Shown: piece by piece, positions 7,536-16,823 of the stretch
How the letters are laid out: every line of letters begins with the position of its first letter
How positions within the stretch are numbered: the first letter of the stretch is position 1
Source of the DNA: Pseudomonas sp. MIACH
GTDB lineage: Bacteria; Pseudomonadota; Gammaproteobacteria; Pseudomonadales; Pseudomonadaceae
Assembly: GCF_001269925.1 (NCBI RefSeq)
Contig: NZ_LHVO01000051.1
Coordinates: 172,375-236,374, forward strand
Length of the DNA stretch: 64,000 bases
Reading direction: 5' to 3'
Position numbers and translations under genes: made by a program
The notes under the pieces: model-generated
The model's database searches: none
What the model was told of the DNA's origin: nothing
Seen by the model: the letters and a program-made list of their open reading frames with translations, nothing else

Positions 7536-9311
7536 ATGATGCGCAGCCACTATTGCGGCCAACTGAACGAGACCCTGGATGGTCAGGAAATCACCCTTTG
7601 CGGATGGGTTCACCGTCGCCGCGACCACGGCGGGGTGATCTTCCTCGATATCCGTGATCGTGATGGTCTGGCCCAGGTGGTGTTCGACCCGGACCGCGCC
7701 GAGAGCTTCGCCGCTGCCGACCGCGTGCGCAGCGAGTACGTCGTGAAGATCACCGGCAAGGTTCGCCTGCGTCCGGCCGGTGCCGTGAACGCGAACATGG
7801 CGTCCGGTGCGATCGAAGTGCTGGGCTACGAGCTGGAAGTACTGAACGAGTCGGAAACCCCGCCGTTCCCGCTGAACGAATACTCCGACGTTGGCGAAGA
7901 AACCCGCCTGCGCTACCGCTTCCTGGACTTGCGTCGTCCGGAAATGGCCGAGAAGCTGCGCCTGCGTTCGCGCATGACCGCCAGCATCCGCCGTTTCCTC
8001 GACGAGAACGGCTTCCTCGACGTTGAAACCCCTATCCTGACCCGGGCCACCCCGGAAGGTGCGCGTGACTACCTGGTACCTAGCCGTACCCACGCCGGTA
8101 GTTTCTTCGCCCTGCCGCAATCGCCACAGCTGTTCAAGCAACTGCTGATGGTGGCCGGCTTTGACCGTTACTACCAGATCGCCAAGTGCTTCCGTGACGA
8201 AGACCTGCGTGCTGATCGCCAGCCTGAATTCACCCAGATCGACATCGAAACCAGCTTCCTCGATGAAAAAGAGATCATGGGCATCACCGAGCAGATGATC
8301 CGCAACCTGTTCAAGGAAGTGCTGGACCTGGAGTTCGGCGAGTTCCCGCACATGACCTTCGAAGAAGCCATGCGCCGCTACGGTTCCGACAAGCCAGACC
8401 TGCGTAACCCGCTGGAACTGGTAGACGTGGCCGACCAGCTCACTGAAGTTGATTTCAAGGTGTTCAGCGGCCCGGCCAACGACCCGAAATGCCGCATCGC
8501 CGCCCTGCGCGTGCCTGGCGGCGCGAGCATGCCGCGCAAGCAGATCGACGACTACACCAAGTTCGTCGGCATCTACGGTGCCAAGGGCCTGGCGTACATC
8601 AAGGTCAACGAGCGCGCCAAGGGCGTTGAAGGCCTGCAGTCGCCAATCGTGAAGAACATTCCCGAAGCCAACCTCAATGTGATCCTGGATCGCGTCGGTG
8701 CGGTCGATGGCGACATCGTGTTCTTCGGCGCCGACAAAGCCAAGATCGTCAGCGAAGCCTTGGGCGCTCTGCGGATCAAGCTGGGCCACGACCTGGACCT
8801 GCTGACCTGCAAGTGGGCTCCGATGTGGGTCGTCGACTTCCCGATGTTCGAAGAGAACGACGACGGCAGCTTCAGCGCCTTGCACCACCCGTTCACCGCG
8901 CCGAAGTGCTCGCCTGAAGAGCTGGAAGCCAACCCGGCAGGCGCTCTGTCCCGCGCCTATGACATGGTGTTGAACGGTACTGAGCTGGGTGGCGGTTCGA
9001 TCCGTATCCACCGCAAAGAGATGCAGCAAGCGGTCTTCCGCCTGCTGGGCATCAACGAAGCGGAACAGGAAGAGAAATTCGGCTTCCTGCTCGACGCCCT
9101 GAAATACGGCGCGCCGCCCCACGGTGGCCTGGCTTTCGGCCTCGACCGCCTGGTGATGCTGATGACCGGTGCCCAGTCGATCCGTGAAGTGATCGCCTTC
9201 CCGAAAACCCAGAGTGCTGCGGACGTCATGACCCAGGCTCCAGGTGTGGTGGATGCCAAGGCATTGCGCGAGCTGCATATCCGCCTGCGCGAGACGCCGA
9301 AGGCTGAGTAA
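7536..9311 (+). CDS. aspS: Aspartate--tRNA ligase (Asp/Asn)
   Basis: A class II aminoacyl-tRNA synthetase that charges tRNA-Asp. Pseudomonas enzymes are non-discriminating and also charge tRNA-Asn, for later amidation. It has 591 residues. The N-terminal OB-fold reads GWVHRRRDHGGVIFLDIRDR. Motif 2 (FRDEDLRADRQPEFTQIDIE) and motif 3 (GLAFGLDRLVMLMTG) are intact, and the bacterial insertion domain lies between them. ATG at 7536 gives the family start MMRSHYCGQL, and the longer in-frame extension has no family support. It is followed by a terminator hairpin. Confidence 0.97.
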   Translation: MMRSHYCGQLNETLDGQEITLCGWVHRRRDHGGVIFLDIRDRDGLAQVVFDPDRAESFAAADRVRSEYVVKITGKVRLRPAGAVNANMASGAIEVLGYELEVLNESETPPFPLNEYSDVGEETRLRYRFLDLRRPEMAEKLRLRSRMTASIRRFLDENGFLDVETPILTRATPEGARDYLVPSRTHAGSFFALPQSPQLFKQLLMVAGFDRYYQIAKCFRDEDLRADRQPEFTQIDIETSFLDEKEIMGITEQMIRNLFKEVLDLEFGEFPHMTFEEAMRRYGSDKPDLRNPLELVDVADQLTEVDFKVFSGPANDPKCRIAALRVPGGASMPRKQIDDYTKFVGIYGAKGLAYIKVNERAKGVEGLQSPIVKNIPEANLNVILDRVGAVDGDIVFFGADKAKIVSEALGALRIKLGHDLDLLTCKWAPMWVVDFPMFEENDDGSFSALHHPFTAPKCSPEELEANPAGALSRAYDMVLNGTELGGGSIRIHRKEMQQAVFRLLGINEAEQEEKFGFLLDALKYGAPPHGGLAFGLDRLVMLMTGAQSIREVIAFPKTQSAADVMTQAPGVVDAKALRELHIRLRETPKAE

Positions 9312-9350
9312 GGCTGCTGCGTGAAAGCGCTCTAGGGTTTTTACGCAGTC

Positions 9351-9379
9351 AAAAAGGCGCATCTTCGGATGCGCCTTTG
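9351..9379 (+). terminator. Intrinsic terminator after aspS
   Basis: GGCGCAT and ATGCGCC arms enclose a UUCG tetraloop. An A-run precedes the stem and a short T-run follows it. Confidence 0.75.
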
Positions 9380-9459
9380 CGTTAAAGCGCCTTGTTTTGA
9401 AGAGATGGGCCCGCCCGGCGGGTTTGATCAAGGTTTCTAAAGAATTTCGGAGTTGTGTT

Positions 9460-10206
9460 ATGGCTGGCCATTCCAAGTGGGCGAACATCAAGCACCGCAA
9501 AGAGCGTCAGGATGCCAAGAAAGGCAAGATCTTCACCAAGTGGATTCGCGAGCTGACGGTTGCTGCCCGCCAGGGCGGTGGTGACCCGGGCTCCAACCCG
9601 CGTCTGCGCCTGGCGCTGGACAAGGCTCTCGGCGCCAATATGAGCCGTGACATTATCGACCGTGCCGTGGCCCGTGGCGCGGGTGCTGCCGACACCGACG
9701 ATATGGTCGAGTTGAGCTACGAAGGCTACGGCCCGGGTGGCGTGGCAGTGATGGTCGAATGCATGACCGATAACCGCAACCGTACTGCCGCCGCCGTGCG
9801 TCATGCGTTCAGCAAGTGTGGCGGTAACCTGGGGACTGACGGTTCGGTGGCCTACCTGTTCGAACGCAAGGGGCAGATCTCCTTCGCGCCGGGCGCGGAT
9901 GAAGATGCGCTGATGGAAGCGGCGATGGAGGCGGATGCCGACGACGTGGTGACCAACGAAGATGGCTCCATCGACGTGTTTACCTCGTTCGCTGGTTTCT
10001 ACGCCGTGCGTAATGCCCTGGAAGCGGCCGGTTTCAAAGGCTCCGACGCCGAGATCGTGATGCTGCCGACCACCAGTGCCGAACTGGACCTGGACGGCGC
10101 ACAGAAGGTGCTGAAGATGCTCGATATGCTTGAAGACTTGGATGATGTGCAAAACGTGTATTCCAACGCCGACATCCCGGAATCCGTGGCCGAACAGTTA
10201 GGCTGA
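9460..10206 (+). CDS. yebC: YebC/PmpR family transcriptional/translational regulator
   Basis: A 248-residue cytoplasmic protein with the full YebC signature: MAGHSKWANIKHRKERQD at the start, GYGPGGVAVMVECMTDNRNRT in the middle, and the PTTSAELD/DMLEDLDDVQNVYSN tail. In pseudomonads the family member PmpR was described as a repressor of quorum sensing. Recent work on YebC proteins also points to easing ribosome stalling. It starts at ATG after GGAG at 9449-9452. It precedes ruvC, the usual gammaproteobacterial order (aspS, yebC, ruvC). Confidence 0.96.
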   Translation: MAGHSKWANIKHRKERQDAKKGKIFTKWIRELTVAARQGGGDPGSNPRLRLALDKALGANMSRDIIDRAVARGAGAADTDDMVELSYEGYGPGGVAVMVECMTDNRNRTAAAVRHAFSKCGGNLGTDGSVAYLFERKGQISFAPGADEDALMEAAMEADADDVVTNEDGSIDVFTSFAGFYAVRNALEAAGFKGSDAEIVMLPTTSAELDLDGAQKVLKMLDMLEDLDDVQNVYSNADIPESVAEQLG

Positions 10207-10223
10207 AGAATGACGTAGATCCA

Positions 10224-10317
10224 AATGTGGGAGGGGGCTTGCTCCCGATGGCGGTGTAGTCAGTCAGCTTACGTCTAACTGGACGATCGGCATCGGGAGC
10301 AAGCCCCCTCCCACATT
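10224..10317. repeat. REPIN (inverted REP pair) between yebC and ruvC
   Basis: Two outward copies of the AATGTGGGAGGGGGCTTGC type face each other around a spacer of about 40 bp. The same unit recurs at 37291, 41116, 53483 and 63928. It is likely a RAYT-mobilised non-coding repeat. Confidence 0.9.
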
Positions 10318-10364
10318 AGAGCTACGGTGTATCAAAAAATGTGTTTATCCAACCCGCAGGCATT

Positions 10365-10889
10365 ATGACTTTAATCCTAGGTATCGACCCCGGTTCGCGT
10401 ATTACCGGCTTTGGCGTGGTGCAACACACCCCGCGCGGCTGTGTTTACGTGGCCTCGGGCTGCATTCGTACCGGTGCGGGCGAGTTGGCCGAGCGGCTGC
10501 AGATCGTCTATCGCGGCGTGCGTGAAGTGATCCAGACCTACGGTCCGGTCACCATGGGCATCGAAAAGGTGTTCATGGCAAAAAACGCCGATTCGGCGTT
10601 GAAGCTCGGCCAGGCCCGTGGCGCCGCCATCGTCGCCGGCGCCGAGGAGGGCATGGAGATCGCCGAGTACACCGCGACCCAGGTCAAGCAGGCCGTGGTC
10701 GGCACTGGCGCGGCCAACAAAGAGCAAGTGCAGATGATGGTCATGCATATGCTCAAGCTCACCTCAAAACCGCAGATCGACGCCTCCGACGCCCTGGCAA
10801 TTGCCATTTGCCATGCGCACACTCGTTCCAGCCTGCTGCCTCATGGCTTGGGCACGGCACGCAGTCGTGGCGGGCGCCTGCGTCTCTGA
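10365..10889 (+). CDS. ruvC: Crossover junction endodeoxyribonuclease RuvC
   Basis: Resolves Holliday junctions by symmetric cleavage at the end of homologous recombination. At 174 residues it is a normal RuvC length. The catalytic acidic residues lie in LGIDPGSRITGFG (first Asp), MGIEKVFMAKNADSALKLGQ (Glu) and the C-terminal DASDALAIAICH (Asp pair). ATG at 10365 gives the family start MTLILGIDPGS. It is followed by ruvA and ruvB in the usual recombination operon. Confidence 0.97.
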   Translation: MTLILGIDPGSRITGFGVVQHTPRGCVYVASGCIRTGAGELAERLQIVYRGVREVIQTYGPVTMGIEKVFMAKNADSALKLGQARGAAIVAGAEEGMEIAEYTATQVKQAVVGTGAANKEQVQMMVMHMLKLTSKPQIDASDALAIAICHAHTRSSLLPHGLGTARSRGGRLRL

Positions 10890-10957
10890 TAGCATCAGCG
10901 CAATCGTTATTTCCGGTCAGGCCTCGATCTGACCCCCAAGCTTTAAGGATCTGAACC

Positions 10958-11569
10958 GTGATTGGACGCTTGCGCGGCACCCTGGCTGAGAAACAGCCGC
11001 CGCACCTGATTCTGGATGTAAACGGGCTGGGGTATGAGCTGGAAGTGCCCATGACCACCCTGTACCGCCTACCGTCGGTCGGTGAGCCGATAACACTGCA
11101 TACCCATCTGGTGGTGCGCGAAGACGCGCAACTACTCTATGGTTTCATTGGCAAGCGCGACCGCGACTTCTTCCGCGAACTGATTCGCCTCAATGGCGTG
11201 GGGCCTAAATTGGCCTTGGCGTTGATGTCGAGCCTGGAAGTGGATGAGCTGGTACGTGCGGTTTCGGCCCAGGACACCTCGGCGTTGACCAAGGTGCCGG
11301 GCGTGGGCAAGAAAACCGCCGAGCGCCTGCTGGTAGAGCTCAAGGACCGCTTTAAGGCCTGGGAAGTGGTGCCGAGCATGTTCGCCCTGGTGCCGAACCA
11401 GCCGGGTATCCCGGCGGGCCAGGTTGCGAGTGCTGAAAGCGACGCCGTCAGTGCACTGATCTCCCTGGGCTACAAGCCGCAGGAGGCCAGCAAAGCGGTA
11501 TCGGCCATCAAGGACAAGAACCTGAGCAGCGAAGACATGATCCGCCGAGCCCTGAAGGGAATGATTTAA
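10958..11569 (+). CDS. ruvA: Holliday junction branch migration protein RuvA
   Basis: A tetrameric junction-binding subunit that loads the RuvB motor. It has 203 residues, with an N-terminal OB fold (MIGRLRGTLAEKQPPHLILD), two helix-hairpin-helix motifs (LIRLNGVGPKLALALMS and LTKVPGVGKKTAERLLVELKD) and a C-terminal domain that contacts RuvB (ALISLGYKPQEASKAVSAI). It starts with GTG after AAGGAT. The stop abuts the ruvB GTG start, implying coupling. Confidence 0.97.
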   Translation: MIGRLRGTLAEKQPPHLILDVNGLGYELEVPMTTLYRLPSVGEPITLHTHLVVREDAQLLYGFIGKRDRDFFRELIRLNGVGPKLALALMSSLEVDELVRAVSAQDTSALTKVPGVGKKTAERLLVELKDRFKAWEVVPSMFALVPNQPGIPAGQVASAESDAVSALISLGYKPQEASKAVSAIKDKNLSSEDMIRRALKGMI

Positions 11570-12628
11570 GTGATTGAAGCTGATCGTCTGATCGCGGCCA
11601 CCGGCCCGCGCGACCGTGAAGAAGTCCAGGACCGCGCCATCCGCCCCTTGAGCCTGGCCGACTACATCGGTCAGCCCACCGTGCGCGAGCAGATGGAGCT
11701 GTTCATCCAGGCCGCGCGCGGGCGCAGTGAGTCCTTGGACCACACCCTGATCTTCGGTCCGCCGGGATTGGGTAAAACCACCCTGGCCAACATCATTGCC
11801 CAGGAAATGGGCGTGTCGATCAAGTCCACCTCCGGCCCGGTGCTGGAACGGCCAGGCGACTTGGCGGCGTTGTTGACCAACCTCGAACCGCATGATGTGT
11901 TGTTTATCGATGAAATCCACCGGCTTTCGCCGATTGTCGAGGAAGTGCTGTACCCGGCGATGGAAGACTTCCAACTCGACATCATGATTGGCGAAGGCCC
12001 GGCGGCCCGCTCGATCAAGCTCGACTTGCCACCGTTCACCCTGGTGGGGGCGACCACGCGCGCGGGCATGTTGACCAACCCGCTGCGAGACCGTTTCGGC
12101 ATCGTGCAACGTCTGGAGTTCTATAGCACCGCAGACCTCGCGACCATCGTCAGCCGTTCGGCGAATATTCTCGGCTTGCCCCTGGACCCGGAAGGGGCGT
12201 TCGAAATTGCCCGTCGGGCCCGGGGCACGCCACGGATTGCCAACCGCCTGCTGCGTCGCGTGCGTGACTTTGCCGAAGTGCGGGCCAAGGGGCATATCAC
12301 CAAGGCCGTGGCGGACCTGGCCTTGAACCTGTTGGATGTGGACGAGCACGGCTTCGATCATCAGGATCGACGTCTACTCTTGACCATGATCGAGAAGTTC
12401 GACGGCGGCCCGGTGGGTGTGGACAGCCTGGCGGCGGCCATCAGCGAAGAGCGTCATACCATTGAGGATGTACTGGAGCCGTACCTGATCCAGCAGGGCT
12501 ATATCATGCGTACGCCAAGGGGGCGGGTGGTGACGCGCCATGCCTATCTGCACTTCGGGCTAAACATTCCGTCACGATTGGGTGAGATGCCCGTGGTAGA
12601 CGAATTCCTTGATGCAGTAGACGATTAA
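11570..12628 (+). CDS. ruvB: Holliday junction branch migration ATPase RuvB
   Basis: A hexameric AAA+ motor that drives branch migration with RuvA. It has 352 residues, with Walker A GPPGLGKTTLAN near residue 62, Walker B VLFIDEIHRLS, sensor 1 GATTRAGML and the C-terminal winged helix (GYIMRTPRGRVVT). GTG starts immediately after the ruvA TAA with no gap. The gene ends the ruvCAB group, 140 bp before ybgC. Confidence 0.97.
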   Translation: MIEADRLIAATGPRDREEVQDRAIRPLSLADYIGQPTVREQMELFIQAARGRSESLDHTLIFGPPGLGKTTLANIIAQEMGVSIKSTSGPVLERPGDLAALLTNLEPHDVLFIDEIHRLSPIVEEVLYPAMEDFQLDIMIGEGPAARSIKLDLPPFTLVGATTRAGMLTNPLRDRFGIVQRLEFYSTADLATIVSRSANILGLPLDPEGAFEIARRARGTPRIANRLLRRVRDFAEVRAKGHITKAVADLALNLLDVDEHGFDHQDRRLLLTMIEKFDGGPVGVDSLAAAISEERHTIEDVLEPYLIQQGYIMRTPRGRVVTRHAYLHFGLNIPSRLGEMPVVDEFLDAVDD

Positions 12629-12768
12629 AAGCTTCACGCCAGTCGATTTATTCGATGTTTGTGCTGTCCTAGTGGCTGGCGTCGTCATTCAGTCACTGGA
12701 TATGTTTTTCGAGAATGAAAAAACAGTTGCCCAGCCGGATTGGCAACCTGAGGAGTAAGCACTAGAGT

Positions 12769-13224
12769 ATGCGCGCGCAAAACGGGGATCAGTCGTTCGC
12801 ACATCGCTGTCGCGTTTATTACGAGGACACCGATGCCGGCGGCATCGTGTATTACGTCAATTACCTCAAGTTCATGGAGCGGGCTCGAACCGAGCGGCTA
12901 CGGGAGCTGGGCTTTGCCCAATCCCAGCTGGCAGGGGAGGACCTGTTATTCGTCGTGCATTCCAGCGAGGCGCGTTATCACGCACCGGCGCGACTGGACG
13001 ACGAGTTGCTGGTCAGCGCTGAAGTAATCGAATTGAACCGTGCCAGCCTGCGTTTCAAGCAGCAGGTCAGGCGGGCAACGGATGCAACGCTGCTCTGTGA
13101 GGGGCAGTTCCTGGTGGCGTGTGTGCGCACCAACAGTTTGAAACCTCGGGCCATTCCCGAAACTCTACGTGTGGCCTTTGCCGCCGTGAGCGGCGCGGGT
13201 AAACAATCAAAGCAGGAGATTTAG
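12769..13224 (+). CDS. ybgC: Tol-Pal system acyl-CoA thioesterase YbgC
   Basis: A hotdog-fold thioesterase of 151 residues that acts on acyl-CoA or acyl-ACP and is linked to the Tol-Pal complex at the inner membrane. The catalytic segment YYEDTDAGGIVYYVNYLKFMER near residues 17-38 is intact. It is first in the ybgC-tolQ-tolR-tolA-tolB-pal-cpoB cluster, with tolQ starting two bases after its stop. ATG follows a GAGGAGTAAG ribosome site. Confidence 0.95.
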   Translation: MRAQNGDQSFAHRCRVYYEDTDAGGIVYYVNYLKFMERARTERLRELGFAQSQLAGEDLLFVVHSSEARYHAPARLDDELLVSAEVIELNRASLRFKQQVRRATDATLLCEGQFLVACVRTNSLKPRAIPETLRVAFAAVSGAGKQSKQEI

Positions 13225-13225
13225 C

Positions 13226-13921
13226 GTGGAACCTACCGTCGTCGACCATTCCTCCATGTGGAGCCTGGTCAGCAATGCCAGTGTCGTGGTTCAACTGGTG
13301 ATGCTGACCCTGGTAGCCGCATCGGTTACCTCTTGGGTCATGATTTTTCAGCGCAGCAACCTGCTGCGTGCCGGTCGACGTGCCCTGGAGAGCTTTGAAG
13401 AGCGCTTCTGGTCGGGTATCGACCTGTCCAAGCTGTACCGTCAGGCCGGCAGCAACCCGGACCCGGACTCGGGCGTCGAGCAGATCTTCCGCGCCGGCTT
13501 CAAGGAATTCTCGCGCCTGCGCCAGCAGCCGGGTGTGGATCCGGAAGCGGTCATGGAAGGCGTGGCCCGTGCCATGCGCGTCGCCATTTCCCGTGAAGAA
13601 GAGAAACTGGAGCAGAGCCTGCCGTTCCTCGCTACCGTCGGTTCCGTCAGCCCGTACATCGGCCTGTTCGGTACGGTGTGGGGGATCATGAACTCGTTCC
13701 GCGGCCTGGCCCAGGCCCAGCAAGCGACCCTGGCCACCGTGGCACCGGGTATTGCCGAAGCCCTGATCGCCACCGCGATCGGCCTGTTCGCCGCTATCCC
13801 CGCAGTAATTGCCTACAACCGCTTTGCTGCAACCAGCGAAACGTTGATCAGCCGTTACTACACCTTCGCCGATGAATTCCAGGCGATCCTGCACCGTAAA
13901 GTGCACACCAGCGAAGAATAA
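13226..13921 (+). CDS. tolQ: Tol-Pal system proton channel protein TolQ
   Basis: An inner-membrane MotA/ExbB/TolQ-type channel subunit that, with TolR, turns proton flow into force on TolA for outer-membrane constriction at division. It has 231 residues with transmembrane segments near 15-38, 135-160 and 170-195. The proton-channel region reads PYIGLFGTVWGIMNSF. GTG start after AGGAG, two bases from the ybgC stop. Coupled to tolR 14 bp downstream. Confidence 0.97.
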   Translation: MEPTVVDHSSMWSLVSNASVVVQLVMLTLVAASVTSWVMIFQRSNLLRAGRRALESFEERFWSGIDLSKLYRQAGSNPDPDSGVEQIFRAGFKEFSRLRQQPGVDPEAVMEGVARAMRVAISREEEKLEQSLPFLATVGSVSPYIGLFGTVWGIMNSFRGLAQAQQATLATVAPGIAEALIATAIGLFAAIPAVIAYNRFAATSETLISRYYTFADEFQAILHRKVHTSEE

Positions 13922-13935
13922 GCAGGTAATTCCCA

Positions 13936-14397
13936 ATGGCTTTAATCGCTCGAGCTCGCAAAAAGCGCAAGCCGGTCGCCGAGATGAACGTAGTGCCCTA
14001 CATCGACGTGATGCTGGTGCTGCTGGTGATCTTCATGGTGACCGCGCCGATGCTCAACCAGGGCGTGAAGGTTGATCTGCCCAAGGTTTCCAGTGAAGCC
14101 TTGCCGCAAGACAACAACACTCAGGTCCTGACCATTTCGATCAAGGCTGACAAGACCTATTACTGGAACCTTGGCAGCGAAGTCGACACTCAGAAGCAGC
14201 AGGACAAGGCCCTGACCCTGCCGGCGATGACCGACGCGGTGACCAAGATCATTCGCTCCGGCAACGAAGGCGGCAAGCACACCCAGGTGTTCATCCGCGG
14301 CGACAAGTCAGTCGACTACGGCTCCGTCATGGGCGCTATGGGCGGGCTGCAGAAGGCCGGCGTCGGTAACGTTGGCTTGATTACCGAGGCGCCCTGA
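13936..14397 (+). CDS. tolR: Tol-Pal system protein TolR
   Basis: A 153-residue ExbD/TolR-type partner of TolQ with one N-terminal transmembrane helix. The key proton-carrying aspartate lies in NVVPYIDVMLVLLVIFMV near residue 22, and the family signature KVDLPKVSSEAL follows. The rest is periplasmic. Its TGA stop overlaps the tolA ATG (ATGA-type overlap at 14395-14399), so the two are translationally coupled. Confidence 0.97.
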   Translation: MALIARARKKRKPVAEMNVVPYIDVMLVLLVIFMVTAPMLNQGVKVDLPKVSSEALPQDNNTQVLTISIKADKTYYWNLGSEVDTQKQQDKALTLPAMTDAVTKIIRSGNEGGKHTQVFIRGDKSVDYGSVMGAMGGLQKAGVGNVGLITEAP

Positions 14398-15470
14398 TGC
14401 ACCAACAGCGAGAGCCGTCCGCCTCGGAAAGCTTCTTCTGGCCTAGCGTCTGGGCAATTGCCCTGCACGTCCTGGTATTTGGCATGCTGTTCGTCAGCTT
14501 TGCCATGACCCCGGACCTGCCGCCAGCCAAGCCGATCGTGCAGGCGACCCTGTATCAGCTGAAATCGAAAAGCCAGGCCACTACCCAGACCAATCAGAAG
14601 ATTGCGGGTGAGGCCCAGAAGTCGGCTGCGCGCCAGACTGAAGTCGAACAGATGGAACAGAAGAAGGTCGAGCAGGAAGCGGTGAAGGCTGCTGCGGAAC
14701 AAAAGAAAGAAGAGGCGGCTCAAAAGGCCGAGGAATCGAAAAAGGCTGACGAAGCCAAGAAGGCCGACGAGGCGAAAAAGGCTGATGAAGCCAAGAAAGC
14801 CGAGAAAGCTGCCGAAGCTAAAAAAGCTGAAGAGAAACAATTGGCTGATATAGCCAAGAAGAAATCTGAAGAAGAAGCCAAAAAGGCTGCCGAAGAAGAG
14901 GCCAAGAAAAAGGCCGCTGAAGACGCCAAGAAAAAGATAGTCGAAGACGCGAAGAAGAAAGCCGCCGAAGACGCCAAGAAAAAAGCTGAAGCAGACGAGG
15001 CGAAGAAAAAAATCGCCGACGACGCGAAGAAGAAAGCTGCCGCCGATGCCACCAAGAAAAAGGCCCAGGAAGCAGCGCGTAAATCCGCCGAAGAGAAAAA
15101 GGCCCAGGCCTTGGCAGATTTGCTCTCCGACACGCCGCAGCGTCAGCAAGCCTTGGCCGATGAGCGTGGTGATGAAGTCGCGGGCAGTTTCGACGACCTG
15201 ATTCGGGCACGGGCAGCAGAAGGCTGGACACGTCCACCTTCGGCACGCAAAGGCATGACAGTAGTGCTGCAGATCGGCATGTTGCCGGACGGTACGGTGA
15301 CTTCGGTCAGCGTGGCCAAGTCCAGTGGTGACGGTTCGTTCGACAGTTCGGCGGTTGCCGCGGTCAAGAATATTGGCCGGTTGACCGAGATGCAGGGAAT
15401 GAAACCAAGTGACTTCGCTCCCTATCGTTCATTCAAGATGACATTCACACCTGAGGATCTAGCCTTGTGA
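14397..15470 (+). CDS. tolA: Cell envelope integrity protein TolA
   Basis: Spans the periplasm to link the TolQR motor to Pal and TolB. It has 357 residues: one transmembrane helix at about 15-36, a long alanine/lysine/glutamate helix (about 60-245) built from imperfect KKADEAKKADEA-type repeats, and a C-terminal globular domain (about 250-357, MTVVLQIGMLPDGTVTSVSV). The low-complexity helix is also repetitive at DNA level (14740-15080), a place where length can vary between strains. It overlaps both tolR and tolB. Confidence 0.96.
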   Translation: MHQQREPSASESFFWPSVWAIALHVLVFGMLFVSFAMTPDLPPAKPIVQATLYQLKSKSQATTQTNQKIAGEAQKSAARQTEVEQMEQKKVEQEAVKAAAEQKKEEAAQKAEESKKADEAKKADEAKKADEAKKAEKAAEAKKAEEKQLADIAKKKSEEEAKKAAEEEAKKKAAEDAKKKIVEDAKKKAAEDAKKKAEADEAKKKIADDAKKKAAADATKKKAQEAARKSAEEKKAQALADLLSDTPQRQQALADERGDEVAGSFDDLIRARAAEGWTRPPSARKGMTVVLQIGMLPDGTVTSVSVAKSSGDGSFDSSAVAAVKNIGRLTEMQGMKPSDFAPYRSFKMTFTPEDLAL

Positions 15471-16768
15471 GAAACCTTCTTCGAGGAATGCTTGTCGTTA
15501 TTTGCTGTATGGCAGGGATAGCGGCGGCGGATGAAAAGAACATCCTGGTCACCAGCGGTAGCGATCGGGCCACCCCGATCGCGGTAGTGCCGTTTGGCTG
15601 GCAGGGCGGCAGCGTGCTGCCGGACGACATGGCCCAGATCGTCAGCGACGACCTGCGCAACTCCGGTTACTACGCTCCGATTCCGAAAGGCAACATGATC
15701 AGCCAGCCGACCCAGGCCAGCGAAGTCATCTTCCGTGATTGGAAAGCCGTGGGCGCCCAGTACCTGATGGTCGGCAGCATCACGCCGGCTGGCGGTCGCC
15801 TGCAGATCCAGTACACGTTGTTCAACGTGGCCACCGAGCAGCAGGTCTTGACCGGCAGCGTATCGGGCACCGCCGAACAACTGCGCGACATGGCCCACTA
15901 CATCTCGGACCAGTCGTTTGAAAAGCTCACCGGCATCAAGGGTGCGTTCTCGACGCGTCTGCTTTATGTAACGGCTGAGCGTTTCTCGGTAGACAACACC
16001 CGCTACACCCTGCAGCGCTCGGACTATGACGGTGCACGCGCCGTCACCTTGCTGCAATCGCGTGAGCCAATACTGTCGCCGCGCTTTGCGCCGGACGGCA
16101 AGCGTATCGCCTACGTGTCTTTCGAACAGAAGCGTCCGCGTATCTTCGTCCAGCACATCGATACTGGCCGTCGTGAGCAGATCACCAACTTCGAAGGCCT
16201 CAACGGTGCACCGGCCTGGTCGCCGGATGGTTCGCGCCTGGCGTTCGTGCTGTCCAAGGACGGCAACCCGGACATCTACGTGATGAACATGGCTTCGCGC
16301 CAGATCAGCCGTGTGACCAGCGGCCCTGGCATCAACACCGAACCGTTCTGGGGTAAGGATGGTTCGACCATCTACTTCACCTCCGATCGCGGCGGCAAGC
16401 CACAAATCTACAAAACGAGCGTTGGCGGTGGGGGTGCGGAACGCGTGACCTTTATCGGTAACTACAACGCCAATCCTAAGCTTTCGGCTGATGAAAAGAC
16501 GTTGGTGATGATTCACCGTCAGGATGGGTTCACTAATTTCCGGGTTGCGGCCCAGGATTTGCAGCGTGGAACCGTAAAAATCCTCACAGATACCAACCTT
16601 GATGAGTCAGCCACTGTTGCGCCCAACGGCACCATGGTAATCTACGCCACCCGCCAGCAGGGCCGGGGAGTCTTGATGCTCGTGTCCATTAATGGACGCG
16701 TAAGGCTCCCGCTTCCTACCGCACAAGGCGAAGTCAGAGAACCGTCCTGGTCCCCTTACCTGAACTGA
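15467..16768 (+). CDS. tolB: Tol-Pal system beta-propeller protein TolB
   Basis: A periplasmic propeller protein that binds Pal and TolA. It has 433 residues: an N-terminal signal peptide (LLRGMLVVICCMAGIAAA), an alpha/beta domain, then propeller blades with repeated SPDGSRLAF / SADEKTLVM-type motifs. The GTG start at 15467 overlaps the tolA TGA (GTGA). It is typical in length and context. Confidence 0.96.
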   Translation: MRNLLRGMLVVICCMAGIAAADEKNILVTSGSDRATPIAVVPFGWQGGSVLPDDMAQIVSDDLRNSGYYAPIPKGNMISQPTQASEVIFRDWKAVGAQYLMVGSITPAGGRLQIQYTLFNVATEQQVLTGSVSGTAEQLRDMAHYISDQSFEKLTGIKGAFSTRLLYVTAERFSVDNTRYTLQRSDYDGARAVTLLQSREPILSPRFAPDGKRIAYVSFEQKRPRIFVQHIDTGRREQITNFEGLNGAPAWSPDGSRLAFVLSKDGNPDIYVMNMASRQISRVTSGPGINTEPFWGKDGSTIYFTSDRGGKPQIYKTSVGGGGAERVTFIGNYNANPKLSADEKTLVMIHRQDGFTNFRVAAQDLQRGTVKILTDTNLDESATVAPNGTMVIYATRQQGRGVLMLVSINGRVRLPLPTAQGEVREPSWSPYLN

Positions 16769-16823
16769 CGCGGCGCTACAAAAAGAAGTACTTAACACAC
16801 TGGGGTTCATTAGGAGTTTCACG

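Noticed and set aside
7437..9500. Long minus-strand open frame opposite aspS
   Set aside because: Mirror of the high-GC aspS coding sequence, with no family motifs or ribosome site. aspS is certain.
14740..15080. Tandem repeat array
   Set aside because: The repetition encodes the Ala/Lys/Glu helix of TolA, is imperfect and is expected for this gene.
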